Assembly: GCA_025464585.1 (NCBI GenBank) | Contig: JAODGL010000024.1 | Coordinates: forward strand, 1 to 6,983 | Direction: 5' to 3' | Origin: Methanosarcinales archaeon | GTDB taxonomy: Archaea; Halobacteriota; Syntropharchaeia; Alkanophagales; Methanospirareceae | DNA: 6,983 nucleotides | Shown here: piece by piece, positions 1-6,447 of the stretch | Position numbering within the stretch: the stretch's first letter is position 1 | Layout: every line of letters starts with the position of its first letter | The notes under the pieces: model-generated | The model's input: only the letters and a program-made list of their open reading frames with translations | The model's database searches: none | Told to the model about the DNA's origin: nothing | Position numbers and translations under genes: made by a program

Positions 1-116
1 TTGAGCTGATATAAGTTCTCACTACTTTCAAATTCTTTAAGCAACATTCTTAATGCCTCTATATTTTTCTTTCCTAAATCTAGACAGACTTCTTTTTTAG
101 ATGTGCCTCCAGTCAT
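1..116 (-). CDS. Probable continuation of restriction endonuclease (partial, runs off window start)
   Basis: An open frame of 38 codons enters from the left edge and begins at an ATG that overlaps the TGA of the preceding frame. Visible residues include MTGGTSKKEVCLDLGKKN followed by a leucine/glutamate-rich helical stretch. The text reads naturally as the continuation of the frame at 113-367: adding one A to the five-A run (minus strand, positions 118-122) gives KTVKNMTGGTSKKEV. From memory, CfrBI-like restriction endonucleases carry a comparable GLN-x-KT-x(2)-NM segment followed by a K/E-V-x-x-D strand, so I read this as the middle of such an enzyme. The alternative is a separate gene translationally coupled by the ATGA overlap. 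The catalytic part, if present, lies outside the window, so activity cannot be judged. Confidence 0.45.
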   Translation of the reverse strand, partial: MTGGTSKKEVCLDLGKKNIEALRMLLKEFESSENLYQL

Positions 117-367
117 ATTTTTACGGTCTTATCATTTAATCCTCCAAACCACAGCAGTTTAAATTTATTCTCTTTGCCCTTCTTCTCATACGTTTCATCT
201 AAAAGTTTTTCAAGCCAATTGTCTCCTTTTCTTTTATACTCAAAAATTTCAGCGGTTAACTCCTGAACCTTATCAATAAATCTCTTATTTATTGTTGCAA
301 GAACATAAGTTCGATAATCCTCTCCTGTCAGAATTGAATGCACTATTTTGCCAATTAATTTTTTCAT
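113..367 (-). CDS. N-terminal part of a putative CfrBI-like type II restriction endonuclease, frame broken
   Basis: This is an 84-codon frame directly after the methyltransferase. I chose the ATG at 367 because AGAGGTGA (373-380) sits five bases upstream; a GTG at 376 lies inside that site and is less likely. The protein has an N-terminal helical region with LTGEDYR and a lysine/glutamate-rich middle, and ends with WFGGLNDKTVKI. The end looks cut in the middle of a motif that resumes in another frame at 116. This suggests a one-base deletion in an A-run, or a sequencing error, rather than a genuine 84-residue protein. Type II endonucleases commonly sit next to their methyltransferase, which supports the role by context. 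The family assignment rests on remembered motif resemblance and is moderate. If it is a small intact protein instead, its function is unknown. Confidence 0.5.
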   Translation of the reverse strand: MKKLIGKIVHSILTGEDYRTYVLATINKRFIDKVQELTAEIFEYKRKGDNWLEKLLDETYEKKGKENKFKLLWFGGLNDKTVKI

Positions 368-372
368 GTTCT

Positions 373-380
373 TCACCTCT
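373..380 (-). promoter_or_regulatory. Ribosome binding site deciding the endonuclease start
   Basis: On the minus strand AGAGGTGA overlaps the last codons and TGA stop of the methyltransferase and lies five bases before the ATG at 367. The arrangement suggests translational coupling of the two genes and argues against the GTG at 376 as start. Confidence 0.6.
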
Positions 381-1785
381 TTATTTTAATGTCTTTTGGT
401 ATACTTTCTATCGCCTCACTTATCTTGTCAATATTTTTTAATAATCTCTCTTTTGTCGGTTTTCTACCTCTGATGGATGTGCCTTGAACTTTTTTTATTT
501 GCTCTCTAAAACTTATCATTTGCTCTCTTACAACTTCAGAAATAAAATTATCGTCATCTGCAGAAACATCTGTATTATCTAATTTCTGCATAACAAGAAT
601 ATATTCATCATCGATCTTCCCTATGTCTGCACTCGTGTATTTCCTTGTTTTGTCAATATTCCTAAAAATAGTTTTTATCGGTTTAAACCCTATCTTTTTA
701 CCCATCTCTGCAAAAAATTTATGGCTTTCAATTAATTCATATTCTAAACTCGAGTTGCCTACTACTATCACGCATAACTTATCTTTTTTCAAAACTCTGT
801 TCATCTCTATCATTGAACGAAGCATATCCCCTAAATATTCAGAAAGCAGTCTAAACCTATTAATGATGAAATGGGAATGCCCCCCTATCTCATGTTTTCT
901 GAATAAATCAAAATCCATCCCAAGCCAAAGCATGTTATACATGTGGGCTCTATAATAATCTAATGCGTTTACATAAGGTGGGGAAGTCACTATTAAGTCT
1001 ATTGAATTTGTTTTAATTTCTAATTTTCTTGCATCACCACAAATTACTTTTACTTCTGGAACATTTTTAGCAATTTTAGCCATTTTGTTTAGTTCTTTCT
1101 GCATAGATTTCACTTTTTTCAGAAATAGATTGTCAACATCAATCCCATTCCCATTTTCAACTAATGACCAGATTGTTGATGATAAAGCAACTCTTCCAAA
1201 ATCAAATAGATCTTTGTGTCCTTCTTCTTTTACTTCTAATAAGGTTTCACGGATTGCTTCTAATTTTGAAATCACAACTCTGTTGAATATCTTACTTATC
1301 TTTCTATTAGGAAGATTATTAATTCTTTCATCAACCCTTCTATAATCCAAATCTAAGTATCGCTTCATTACAGCTAATTTTCTGTTAAAATATCTAAACT
1401 CTTTTTCATCAATTAAAGTAGTTTTTACCTTGGTTATTAGTGTGGCAAGTGGATTAAAATCATTACCAATAGAATTTCGATTGTTCAAAAAAGCCTCAAC
1501 CAAAGTTGTTCCGCAACCACACATTGGGTCTAAAACTGTTTCTTTTTCTTTTGTAAACAGTTTGACGAAAGTTAGGGGTATTTGTGGTATAAATCTCGCT
1601 GGGTAAGAATGAAATGTGTGTGTAAGGTATTGAGTAGTAAAATCTTTAAAATCCCAATCAATTCTGTCTAAAACTTCAATCTCATTGGAGAAGTTATACT
1701 CTCCATTGATTAATTCTAAGTATTTTTGTTCGAGGGTCTTTTCCCCGAACAAATTTGCTTGTTTTGTTTGGTAAAATGTTCTCAT
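373..1785 (-). CDS. DNA methyltransferase of an R-M system, probably N4-cytosine type
   Basis: An AdoMet-dependent DNA amino-methyltransferase, likely protecting host DNA from the adjacent endonuclease. Using the 470-residue form, the AdoMet-binding motif I is DPMCGCGTT at about residues 86-94, preceded by a HSYPARFIPQIP segment typical of this group and followed by NDFNPLA (motif II-like). The catalytic motif IV is TSPPY at about 267-271; an SPPY form is usual for m4C enzymes, though some m6A enzymes have it too. About 170 residues separate the two motifs and may include target recognition. The C-terminus is basic and charged. I chose the second ATG of a pair (1785) because GGTGA lies five bases upstream, the same spacing as in the next gene. 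The frame extends to an ATG at 1830 (485 residues) without a ribosome binding site, so that start remains possible. The gene is AT-rich compared with leuS and the aconitase gene, which suggests transfer. The target sequence cannot be read from the protein; if the neighbour is CfrBI-like, CCWWGG would be a guess. Confidence 0.9.
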   Translation of the reverse strand: MRTFYQTKQANLFGEKTLEQKYLELINGEYNFSNEIEVLDRIDWDFKDFTTQYLTHTFHSYPARFIPQIPLTFVKLFTKEKETVLDPMCGCGTTLVEAFLNNRNSIGNDFNPLATLITKVKTTLIDEKEFRYFNRKLAVMKRYLDLDYRRVDERINNLPNRKISKIFNRVVISKLEAIRETLLEVKEEGHKDLFDFGRVALSSTIWSLVENGNGIDVDNLFLKKVKSMQKELNKMAKIAKNVPEVKVICGDARKLEIKTNSIDLIVTSPPYVNALDYYRAHMYNMLWLGMDFDLFRKHEIGGHSHFIINRFRLLSEYLGDMLRSMIEMNRVLKKDKLCVIVVGNSSLEYELIESHKFFAEMGKKIGFKPIKTIFRNIDKTRKYTSADIGKIDDEYILVMQKLDNTDVSADDDNFISEVVREQMISFREQIKKVQGTSIRGRKPTKERLLKNIDKISEAIESIPKDIKIKR

Positions 1786-1790
1786 CATGT

Positions 1791-1795
1791 TCACC
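1791..1795 (-). promoter_or_regulatory. Ribosome binding site favouring the internal methyltransferase start
   Basis: GGTGA on the minus strand stands five bases before ATG 1785 and two before ATG 1788, and it contains the TGA that ends the small upstream frame. The longer start at 1830 has no comparable site. Confidence 0.4.
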
Positions 1796-1955
1796 AATAT
1801 GTTTTTGTTTTTATTAAACTTGTTGTCCATTCGCCAAGCCGAATTTCACTTAACGTCGGTATATCCGACACCAATGTCGTATATCCTCCCAATTTGGTAT
1901 TATATCTGAAACTTATTTCGTATATACCTCCCTTTAGCTGAGTACTAACCTTCAT
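1791..1955 (-). CDS. Possible small protein or gene remnant upstream of the methyltransferase
   Basis: A 54-codon frame starts at the ATG at 1955, with GAGGTT a few bases upstream, and ends in a TGA two bases before the methyltransferase ATG pair. This is the same tight junction seen between methyltransferase and endonuclease. A TTG start at 1976 would add seven residues. The same frame stays open back to a TAA at 2058-2060, giving about 90 sense codons without an earlier usual start. The upstream extension reads like real protein (IPSGSPSNFNNEE, then a lysine-rich helix and GGIYEISFRYN). It could therefore be the 3' remnant of a longer gene cut near the leuS boundary, or a small accessory gene of the R-M operon. 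I recognise no family. It lacks an obvious helix-turn-helix, so I do not call it a controller protein. Confidence 0.33.
   Translation of the reverse strand: MKVSTQLKGGIYEISFRYNTKLGGYTTLVSDIPTLSEIRLGEWTTSLIKTKTYW
1855..1869. repeat. Perfect 5-bp dyad upstream of the methyltransferase
   Basis: GTCGG-TATAT-CCGAC is a perfect inverted repeat with a 5-bp spacer, 70 bp upstream of the favoured methyltransferase start. A related direct copy, GTCGTATATCC, starts at 1876 (21 bp later) and another, TTCGTATATACC, at 1917. It could be an operator, but it also lies inside the possible small ORF, so the repeats may be incidental. Confidence 0.3.
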
Positions 1956-1976
1956 CTCTTTCAACCTCATTTTCAA

Positions 1977-2101
1977 TATGCATACGAGTTCTTCATTATT
2001 AAAATTACTTGGTGAACCACTGGGTATTGCGTCGATTATAACTTGAAAAAGTATTTGTTATTTGTACAAGAATCTGTGTAACCTTGTGTTATAAACACGA
2101 C
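1977..2101. other. Junction between leuS and the R-M block; possible weak promoter and terminator signals
   Basis: No complete gene is seen here. On the minus strand, just after the leuS stop, there is a TATA-like TTTATAA (2089-2095) and then a short T-run (T5 at 2046-2050) that could end leuS transcripts or be chance. A second TATA-like stretch, TTATAATC, lies near 2033-2040. Either could start transcription of the R-M block, but neither has a clear BRE, so the assignment is weak. The base composition changes across this stretch. Confidence 0.25.
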
Positions 2102-4966
2102 TCACTCCTCCACATAAATCGCGGGCTTAAGCGGAATAGCAAACTTCTTCTTACCTTTCGGGTCGTATTCCGCGTTTATGCCTATTTCACACCCGAACTC
2201 ACGCATCAAATATTCCTTCTCGCGTTCCAGAATCTCACTCTCGTTCAGCTCGAAATAAGCCAGTTTGCTCTTCATCACTCGCTTCACGAAATCCACCGTG
2301 CTTTTATCCTTCCTGAGCTTCATCGCCTCTTTAATCTTATCCTTATCCGGCAAATCACGTATTGCTCTAAATATCTCCCATTTCCATTCCTCCGCGGTAT
2401 AAATGTAAATCTTACCTGGTTTGATTCTCGCTATTTTCAATATCTCTTTTGTATCCCCAATCAAAGAAACCAAATATTCCTCCTCGCGCTCCACCCTATC
2501 GTCAATAAACTCCTCCTTTATTTCTGGCAACGTCTGCAAAGAAACGAATTCAAGCTTTCTCTCCCTTCTCCCTTCTCCCTTCTCCTCTCTGTTCCTGTGC
2601 CATATCTCCTCGCATATATGCGGAACTATTGGCGATAGAATTATCAGCCAATCATCCATTAAATTCCTGACTATTCTCTTCCTCCTTTCTTCGCTCTCCC
2701 TGTGCTCATAATACCTGATGTCGTTCATTAAATTGAATACCATGTTTATCCCCGCTTCTCTCATCTTAAACGCATCAAACCGCTCGATAGAGTCCCTTAG
2801 TTTTCTGTAAAACTTCGACAGCAGCCATCTATCGGGATGCGTGAGTTCGTCTTCTCTTAGCTCTTCTGCACCTGTATCTATACTCTGCTCGAATAGCTCC
2901 ACCAGCGCATTAAATCTCCGCCTCAATGCATCCACGTCCTGCTCACGCCAATTAACCACGCTCCCGAAGTCCGCATTTATCGCACAATAAAGCCTGTATA
3001 AATCCACGCCATAAAGTTCTGACACTTTTGCCAGAGGTATTACATTCCCCTTGCTCTTTGACATCTTCCGCCCTTCTCTAATCATCAACTCATTCAAGGT
3101 AATAGCCCTCGGCCACCCCCTTTCTGGAAATATTGCTGCGTGGTGCATTAAGAAGAAAACCAGATGGTTGGAGAGGTGAGGTGGCGCAGTGTGCCGCAGG
3201 TCGTTCGGATACCAGTATTCAAACTCCCCTTTTATCCTGTTCAAAGTATCCGCATCTATATTTGTTTCCTTCGTCAGTTCACCTGCATCGCCTATTCCTA
3301 AAAATACGTAATCAAAAAACTTTTCGTCTAAAGCATCAACCGGCAATTGCCTTAGCAGGTGTACTATGGTGTACAGCGCCATGTAAATTGTAGAATCGCT
3401 GAGTGACTCGATTATCCAGTCTTTTTCATAAGGAAATCTTGTCCCTAAACCTCTTTTCCTCACACAAGGTCTCAAAGCCAACCAATCAATAATGTCCTGC
3501 ATGTATGCCTTATACTTCTCAGGATAGAATGCCATTCCTTCTACGAGTTTATGACCCATGTCCTTCCACCAGCTCGGTGTGTAATCTATAAACCACTGAT
3601 TCTGTAATACCGCAACTATCACCTTCCCCCCACCTCTTGTTACCGCCTTCCTTGAAGTCTCATAAAATACATCTGCTACCTTCTTACCTTTTAACCAGTC
3701 CTTAACCTCATCCTTTATCGCTGCGATTTCGATGCCTGCAAAATCACCACACTTTTCATTCAATACACCCCGATAGAATTCGTCTTTATAGATTATCTGC
3801 GTGGCTTCATCTAATCGCTCATCTTCCTGGCTTTCTATTCCCATCCGTTCACATATCTCTTTCGCTGGCAAATCATACCCCTCAATGTCTATTATCTTTA
3901 TTGGTGCTATTTCAAGCCCTTTCTCCCTCCTCAAATCTTCTAACGCGATGTAATCGTAAGGAGCATGTGCCGGTACCGAATAGACTACCCCTGTGCCAAC
4001 ATCCGCGTCAACGAAGCTTGCGGGTAAGACAGGAATTTCCCTGCCTTCCACCGGCTCCTTGACTTTCTTACCTATAAAAAAGCCTCCTCCTGCTTCTTCG
4101 GTTTGTAATTTGTAATTTGTAATTTGTAATTCCTCCTTCTGGTATCCCAATTTCTCCGCAGCTTCCCTGGATACAATCCAGTTTTCTTTTCCAACCCTGA
4201 CCTTAACGTATCTTGCTGCGGGATTTATCCATAGATTTGTAACGCCAAAAATGGTCTCAGGACGCAGCGTTGCGGCAATCAAGTAAGTCTCGGAGTCATT
4301 AGCAAGTTTGAACTTTATGGTCGTGTGCTCAATTATTGATACTTTATTTATATCTCCTTCTTCAATGTCATCTTCTCCAACTGCTGAGTCATCTTCAATA
4401 GAATAAGTAATAGGATACTTCCCTTTCTTTATCACACCCTTATCGTAGAGTTTTTTAAACTGCCATTCGATGAACTTGTTGTACATTGGCTCCGTGGTAT
4501 TGAACTTTCTTCTCCAGTCTATGGAATATCCCATGCGCTTGAAGTCCTCAGAGATTCGGTCAGCGAAGAAATCTGCAACGTTTTCCGCATTACCGAAACT
4601 ATTGATTATCTTCTCAACCTTCTCTTCGTCTTCATATATCGAGACGTAATCTCGATACCGTTCTACAACTTCTTCTTCTCCTCTCGCGATGCTGTCGGCA
4701 ATCGCTAAAATCGGCGTCCCTGTCACATGGAAAGCCATAGGAAATAGGACATTGTAGCCCTGTAATCTCTTAAATCTCGCAATCATATCTCCTAAGGTAT
4801 ATGTTCTCCCATGACCTATATGCAACGGTCCTGAGGTATAGGGGTAAGGGACGGTCAAAAAAAACTTCTTGCCTTCTTCTTTTTCTATTTCTGCATCAAA
4901 GACCTTGTTCTCTTCCCATCTACGCTGCCATTTCTCTTCTATTTCCTTGAAGTTCAGTTCCGCCAT
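2102..4966 (-). CDS. leuS: Leucyl-tRNA synthetase, archaeal/eukaryal type
   Basis: A cytoplasmic class I aminoacyl-tRNA synthetase that charges tRNA-Leu with leucine using ATP. The 954 residues match the length usual for the archaeal type. The signature HIGH lies at residues 49-52 within PYPYTSGPLHIGH, and KMSKS at 634-638 within REGRKMSKSKGN. The CP1 editing domain occupies roughly 200-460, with the threonine-rich motif (TLRPETIFGVTNLW near 233-246) and the VPAHAPYDY segment near 331-339 that hydrolyses mischarged tRNA. The anticodon-binding domain begins near 710 (DRWLLSKFYRKL), and the C-terminal domain extends to the end. The start at ATG 4966 is supported by AGAGGT (4975-4980) eight bases upstream. 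Two short low-complexity stretches, near residues 279-289 and 794-802, are encoded by 7-bp tandem repeats but keep the frame. The gene is divergent from the aconitase X gene. Confidence 0.97.
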   Translation of the reverse strand: MAELNFKEIEEKWQRRWEENKVFDAEIEKEEGKKFFLTVPYPYTSGPLHIGHGRTYTLGDMIARFKRLQGYNVLFPMAFHVTGTPILAIADSIARGEEEVVERYRDYVSIYEDEEKVEKIINSFGNAENVADFFADRISEDFKRMGYSIDWRRKFNTTEPMYNKFIEWQFKKLYDKGVIKKGKYPITYSIEDDSAVGEDDIEEGDINKVSIIEHTTIKFKLANDSETYLIAATLRPETIFGVTNLWINPAARYVKVRVGKENWIVSREAAEKLGYQKEELQITNYKLQTEEAGGGFFIGKKVKEPVEGREIPVLPASFVDADVGTGVVYSVPAHAPYDYIALEDLRREKGLEIAPIKIIDIEGYDLPAKEICERMGIESQEDERLDEATQIIYKDEFYRGVLNEKCGDFAGIEIAAIKDEVKDWLKGKKVADVFYETSRKAVTRGGGKVIVAVLQNQWFIDYTPSWWKDMGHKLVEGMAFYPEKYKAYMQDIIDWLALRPCVRKRGLGTRFPYEKDWIIESLSDSTIYMALYTIVHLLRQLPVDALDEKFFDYVFLGIGDAGELTKETNIDADTLNRIKGEFEYWYPNDLRHTAPPHLSNHLVFFLMHHAAIFPERGWPRAITLNELMIREGRKMSKSKGNVIPLAKVSELYGVDLYRLYCAINADFGSVVNWREQDVDALRRRFNALVELFEQSIDTGAEELREDELTHPDRWLLSKFYRKLRDSIERFDAFKMREAGINMVFNLMNDIRYYEHRESEERRKRIVRNLMDDWLIILSPIVPHICEEIWHRNREEKGEGRRERKLEFVSLQTLPEIKEEFIDDRVEREEEYLVSLIGDTKEILKIARIKPGKIYIYTAEEWKWEIFRAIRDLPDKDKIKEAMKLRKDKSTVDFVKRVMKSKLAYFELNESEILEREKEYLMREFGCEIGINAEYDPKGKKKFAIPLKPAIYVEE
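2561..2585. repeat. Heptamer tandem repeat inside leuS (about 3.6 copies of CTCCCTT)
   Basis: Three exact copies of CTCCCTT followed by CTCC. On the coding strand they give a GAGAAGG-type repeat, encoding the charged stretch EEKGEGRRE at about residues 794-802, between the anticodon-binding domain and the C-terminal domain. Confidence 0.85.
4102..4131. repeat. Heptamer tandem repeat inside leuS editing domain (about 4.3 copies of TTTGTAA)
   Basis: Four exact copies of TTTGTAA plus two more bases. On the coding strand this reads as repeated AATTACA, encoding QITNYKLQ at about residues 281-288. It lies in a segment of the CP1 domain between EKLGYQKEE and GGGFFIGKKV, where a loop would tolerate extra residues. 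Confidence 0.9.
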
Positions 4967-4974
4967 TTTTGCTA

Positions 4975-5010
4975 ACCTCTAACCGTGATTTTTGTAAAGG
5001 TTGTATAAAA
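4975..5010 (-). promoter_or_regulatory. Probable leuS promoter and ribosome binding site
   Basis: Reading the minus strand, a TATA-like TTTTATA (5004-5010), preceded by a T-rich run, lies about 40 bases before the leuS ATG. This would place the transcript start near 4980, giving a short leader. AGAGGT (4975-4980) is the ribosome binding site. The BRE is not clear. Confidence 0.45.
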
Positions 5011-5082
5011 TAAAAAAGCAGGAGGATAAACTTAACGCAAAGAAGAAATTTTTAGAAACGGGGCTCATCGTACTCAACCCGA

Positions 5083-5095
5083 CCATATAATATTA
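5083..5095 (+). promoter_or_regulatory. Probable promoter of the aconitase X gene
   Basis: An AT-rich box, CATATAATATT, stands out from the GC-richer sequence just before it and lies about 45-50 bases before the ATG at 5138. Archaeal spacing predicts a transcript start near 5112-5118 and a leader of 20-26 bases. No Shine-Dalgarno sequence is seen before the ATG, so initiation may not use one. Confidence 0.45.
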
Positions 5096-5137
5096 CCATG
5101 CATACACCTTTTCCTCATACAAATACTGATAAATACT

Positions 5138-6328
5138 ATGCACCTCACCAAAGAAGAAGAGCGGATATACAAAGGAGAAGAGGGATGGACGAAGAAAAAA
5201 GCAATGGAGATACTTGTCGCAATTGGCGACATAAACCACGCTTCCGGATTAATCCCCATAAAAAGCGCACATATATCTGGTGTGTCTTACAAGACCATAG
5301 GAGAAGCTTTTGAATTCGTAAACCGCCTTGAAGGCACGGTGGAAGTCGAAAGCACTTTGAATCCTATCGGTATGGATATAGAAAAATGGACTGAGATGGG
5401 CATTTCAGAGGCATTTGCAGATAAGCAAAAGGAAGTGCTTGCTGCGTATAAAAAATTAGGTATCTCTGCCGAATGCACCTGCGTCCCTTATCTTATTGGT
5501 CATGCACCGAAAAAAGGTGAGCATCTTGCATGGGCGGAATCTTCTGCTGTTTTATATGCTAATTCGGTCCTCGGTGCGAGAACGAACATGGAAGGGGCAC
5601 CTTCTGCTCTCGCCGCTGCGCTCATAGGAAAAACGCCTTTTTATGGGCTTCATCAGCTCGAGAACAGGAAGCCCGAGATAAGAGTCTGTGTGAAATGTGC
5701 CCTTACAAATGCAGACTACAGTGCACTCGGATTTCTTATAGGCGACCTTGTAGGGGATAAAATACCATTGATAGAGCTTTTCTCATCCTCCGCTTCTTCG
5801 CCTCCCGGCAAAGACGAACTGAAACATTTAGCCGCAGCAATAGGAGCAACCGGCTCCGTAGGGATGTATCATATAAAGGGAATAACGCCTGGAGCTGAAG
5901 AGATGGAATCGAAGTTATCCGGGGAGAAGATAGAGATAGAAGAAAGCGATTTGGAGGAGTTTTATACTGCGAACAACGAACCCGATGTGATCGCAATAGG
6001 CTGTCCTCATTGCTCTTCCGCAGAAATAAGACGCATCTACGAGCTATTGAAGACAGAAGGTAAAGGAAGAAAAGTAAAAAAAGATTTCTTCATATTTACC
6101 GCACGCGCATTAATGCAAAGCGTTCAAACACAGCGGATAGTGGAGAAGATAGAGAATTACGGCGTTAAAGTAATCTGCGATACCTGTTTCGTCGTGTCGC
6201 CTGCTTTTGAGAACTATGACTGTGTATTAACAAACTCAGGTAAAATGCTGCGATACGTGCCCCTTCTCTGTGGTGGTGCGAAAGCGAGGTTGTGCGGGAC
6301 GGAAGAGTGTGTTAGGGCGGCTTTTTAA
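5138..6328 (+). CDS. Aconitase X large (catalytic) subunit, probable phosphomevalonate dehydratase large subunit
   Basis: The 396 residues match the AcnX catalytic family (DUF521). In archaea this subunit with its small DUF126 partner forms an iron-sulfur enzyme. It dehydrates 5-phosphomevalonate to trans-anhydromevalonate 5-phosphate in the modified mevalonate pathway that supplies isoprenoid lipids. The start at 5138 gives the family-typical opening MxLTKEEER. Conserved parts are IPIKSAHISGVSYKTIGEA (38-56), CTCVPYLIGHAP (113-124), the WAESSAVLYANSVLGARTNMEG block (from 132), GCPHCSSAE (288-296), CDTC (347-350) and the cysteine-rich C-terminus (C378, C386, C391). Some of these cysteines should hold the cluster, but I cannot say which from this sequence alone. 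The small subunit is neither fused nor adjacent in the window, so it must be encoded elsewhere. A bacterial-type role as hydroxyproline dehydratase is less likely given the archaeal setting. Confidence 0.93.
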   Translation: MHLTKEEERIYKGEEGWTKKKAMEILVAIGDINHASGLIPIKSAHISGVSYKTIGEAFEFVNRLEGTVEVESTLNPIGMDIEKWTEMGISEAFADKQKEVLAAYKKLGISAECTCVPYLIGHAPKKGEHLAWAESSAVLYANSVLGARTNMEGAPSALAAALIGKTPFYGLHQLENRKPEIRVCVKCALTNADYSALGFLIGDLVGDKIPLIELFSSSASSPPGKDELKHLAAAIGATGSVGMYHIKGITPGAEEMESKLSGEKIEIEESDLEEFYTANNEPDVIAIGCPHCSSAEIRRIYELLKTEGKGRKVKKDFFIFTARALMQSVQTQRIVEKIENYGVKVICDTCFVVSPAFENYDCVLTNSGKMLRYVPLLCGGAKARLCGTEECVRAAF

Positions 6329-6358
6329 AAGAGATGGAATATAGGGTATCGAGTAAAA

Positions 6359-6398
6359 CTTTAAATAATCTTCCTACATATATAGTAAAGTGGTGAAA
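6359..6398 (+). promoter_or_regulatory. Promoter and ribosome binding site of a truncated AbrB-like gene
   Basis: CTTTAAATAAT (6359-6369) is a good archaeal TATA box, preceded by an A-rich stretch that could act as a BRE. It lies about 30 bases before AGTGGTGA and an ATG at 6399. This is a full set of initiation signals in front of a reading frame that looks genuine for only about ten codons. Confidence 0.5.
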
Positions 6399-6428
6399 AT
6401 GGAGATAGTAAAACTATCGGCGAAGGGC
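6399..6428 (+). pseudogene. Truncated start of an AbrB/MazE-like regulator or antitoxin
   Basis: The first ten residues, MEIVKLSAKG, match the usual opening of archaeal SpoVT/AbrB-type DNA-binding proteins, where the sequence normally goes on as Q-x-x-I/V-P-x-x-I/L-R. Here it changes abruptly to MEQQRITKGW and then to sequence that is the antisense of the gene at 6448-6825. The frame stays open to 6632, but that part looks like a shadow. I read this as a gene whose 5' end survived a rearrangement near 6429-6448. Ten residues are few, so a chance match cannot be excluded, although the promoter and ribosome binding site support it. Confidence 0.4.
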
Positions 6429-6447
6429 ATGGAACAACAAAGGATTA

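Noticed and set aside
1085..1345. Plus-strand frame opposite the methyltransferase
   Set aside because: It is a shadow in other-strand coding sequence, with low-complexity serine/leucine text and no initiation signals.
2084..2638. Long plus-strand open frame opposite the 3' part of leuS
   Set aside because: It is the shadow of a long, clearly coding gene on the other strand and has no recognisable motif.
5020..5025. AGGAGG on the plus strand as a ribosome binding site
   Set aside because: No start codon follows at a usable distance. It lies upstream of both predicted promoters' transcript starts and is probably chance.
5098..5313. Plus-strand frame starting 40 bases before the aconitase X gene
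   Set aside because: It overlaps the conserved aconitase frame in another phase, and its basic composition is typical of a shadow frame.
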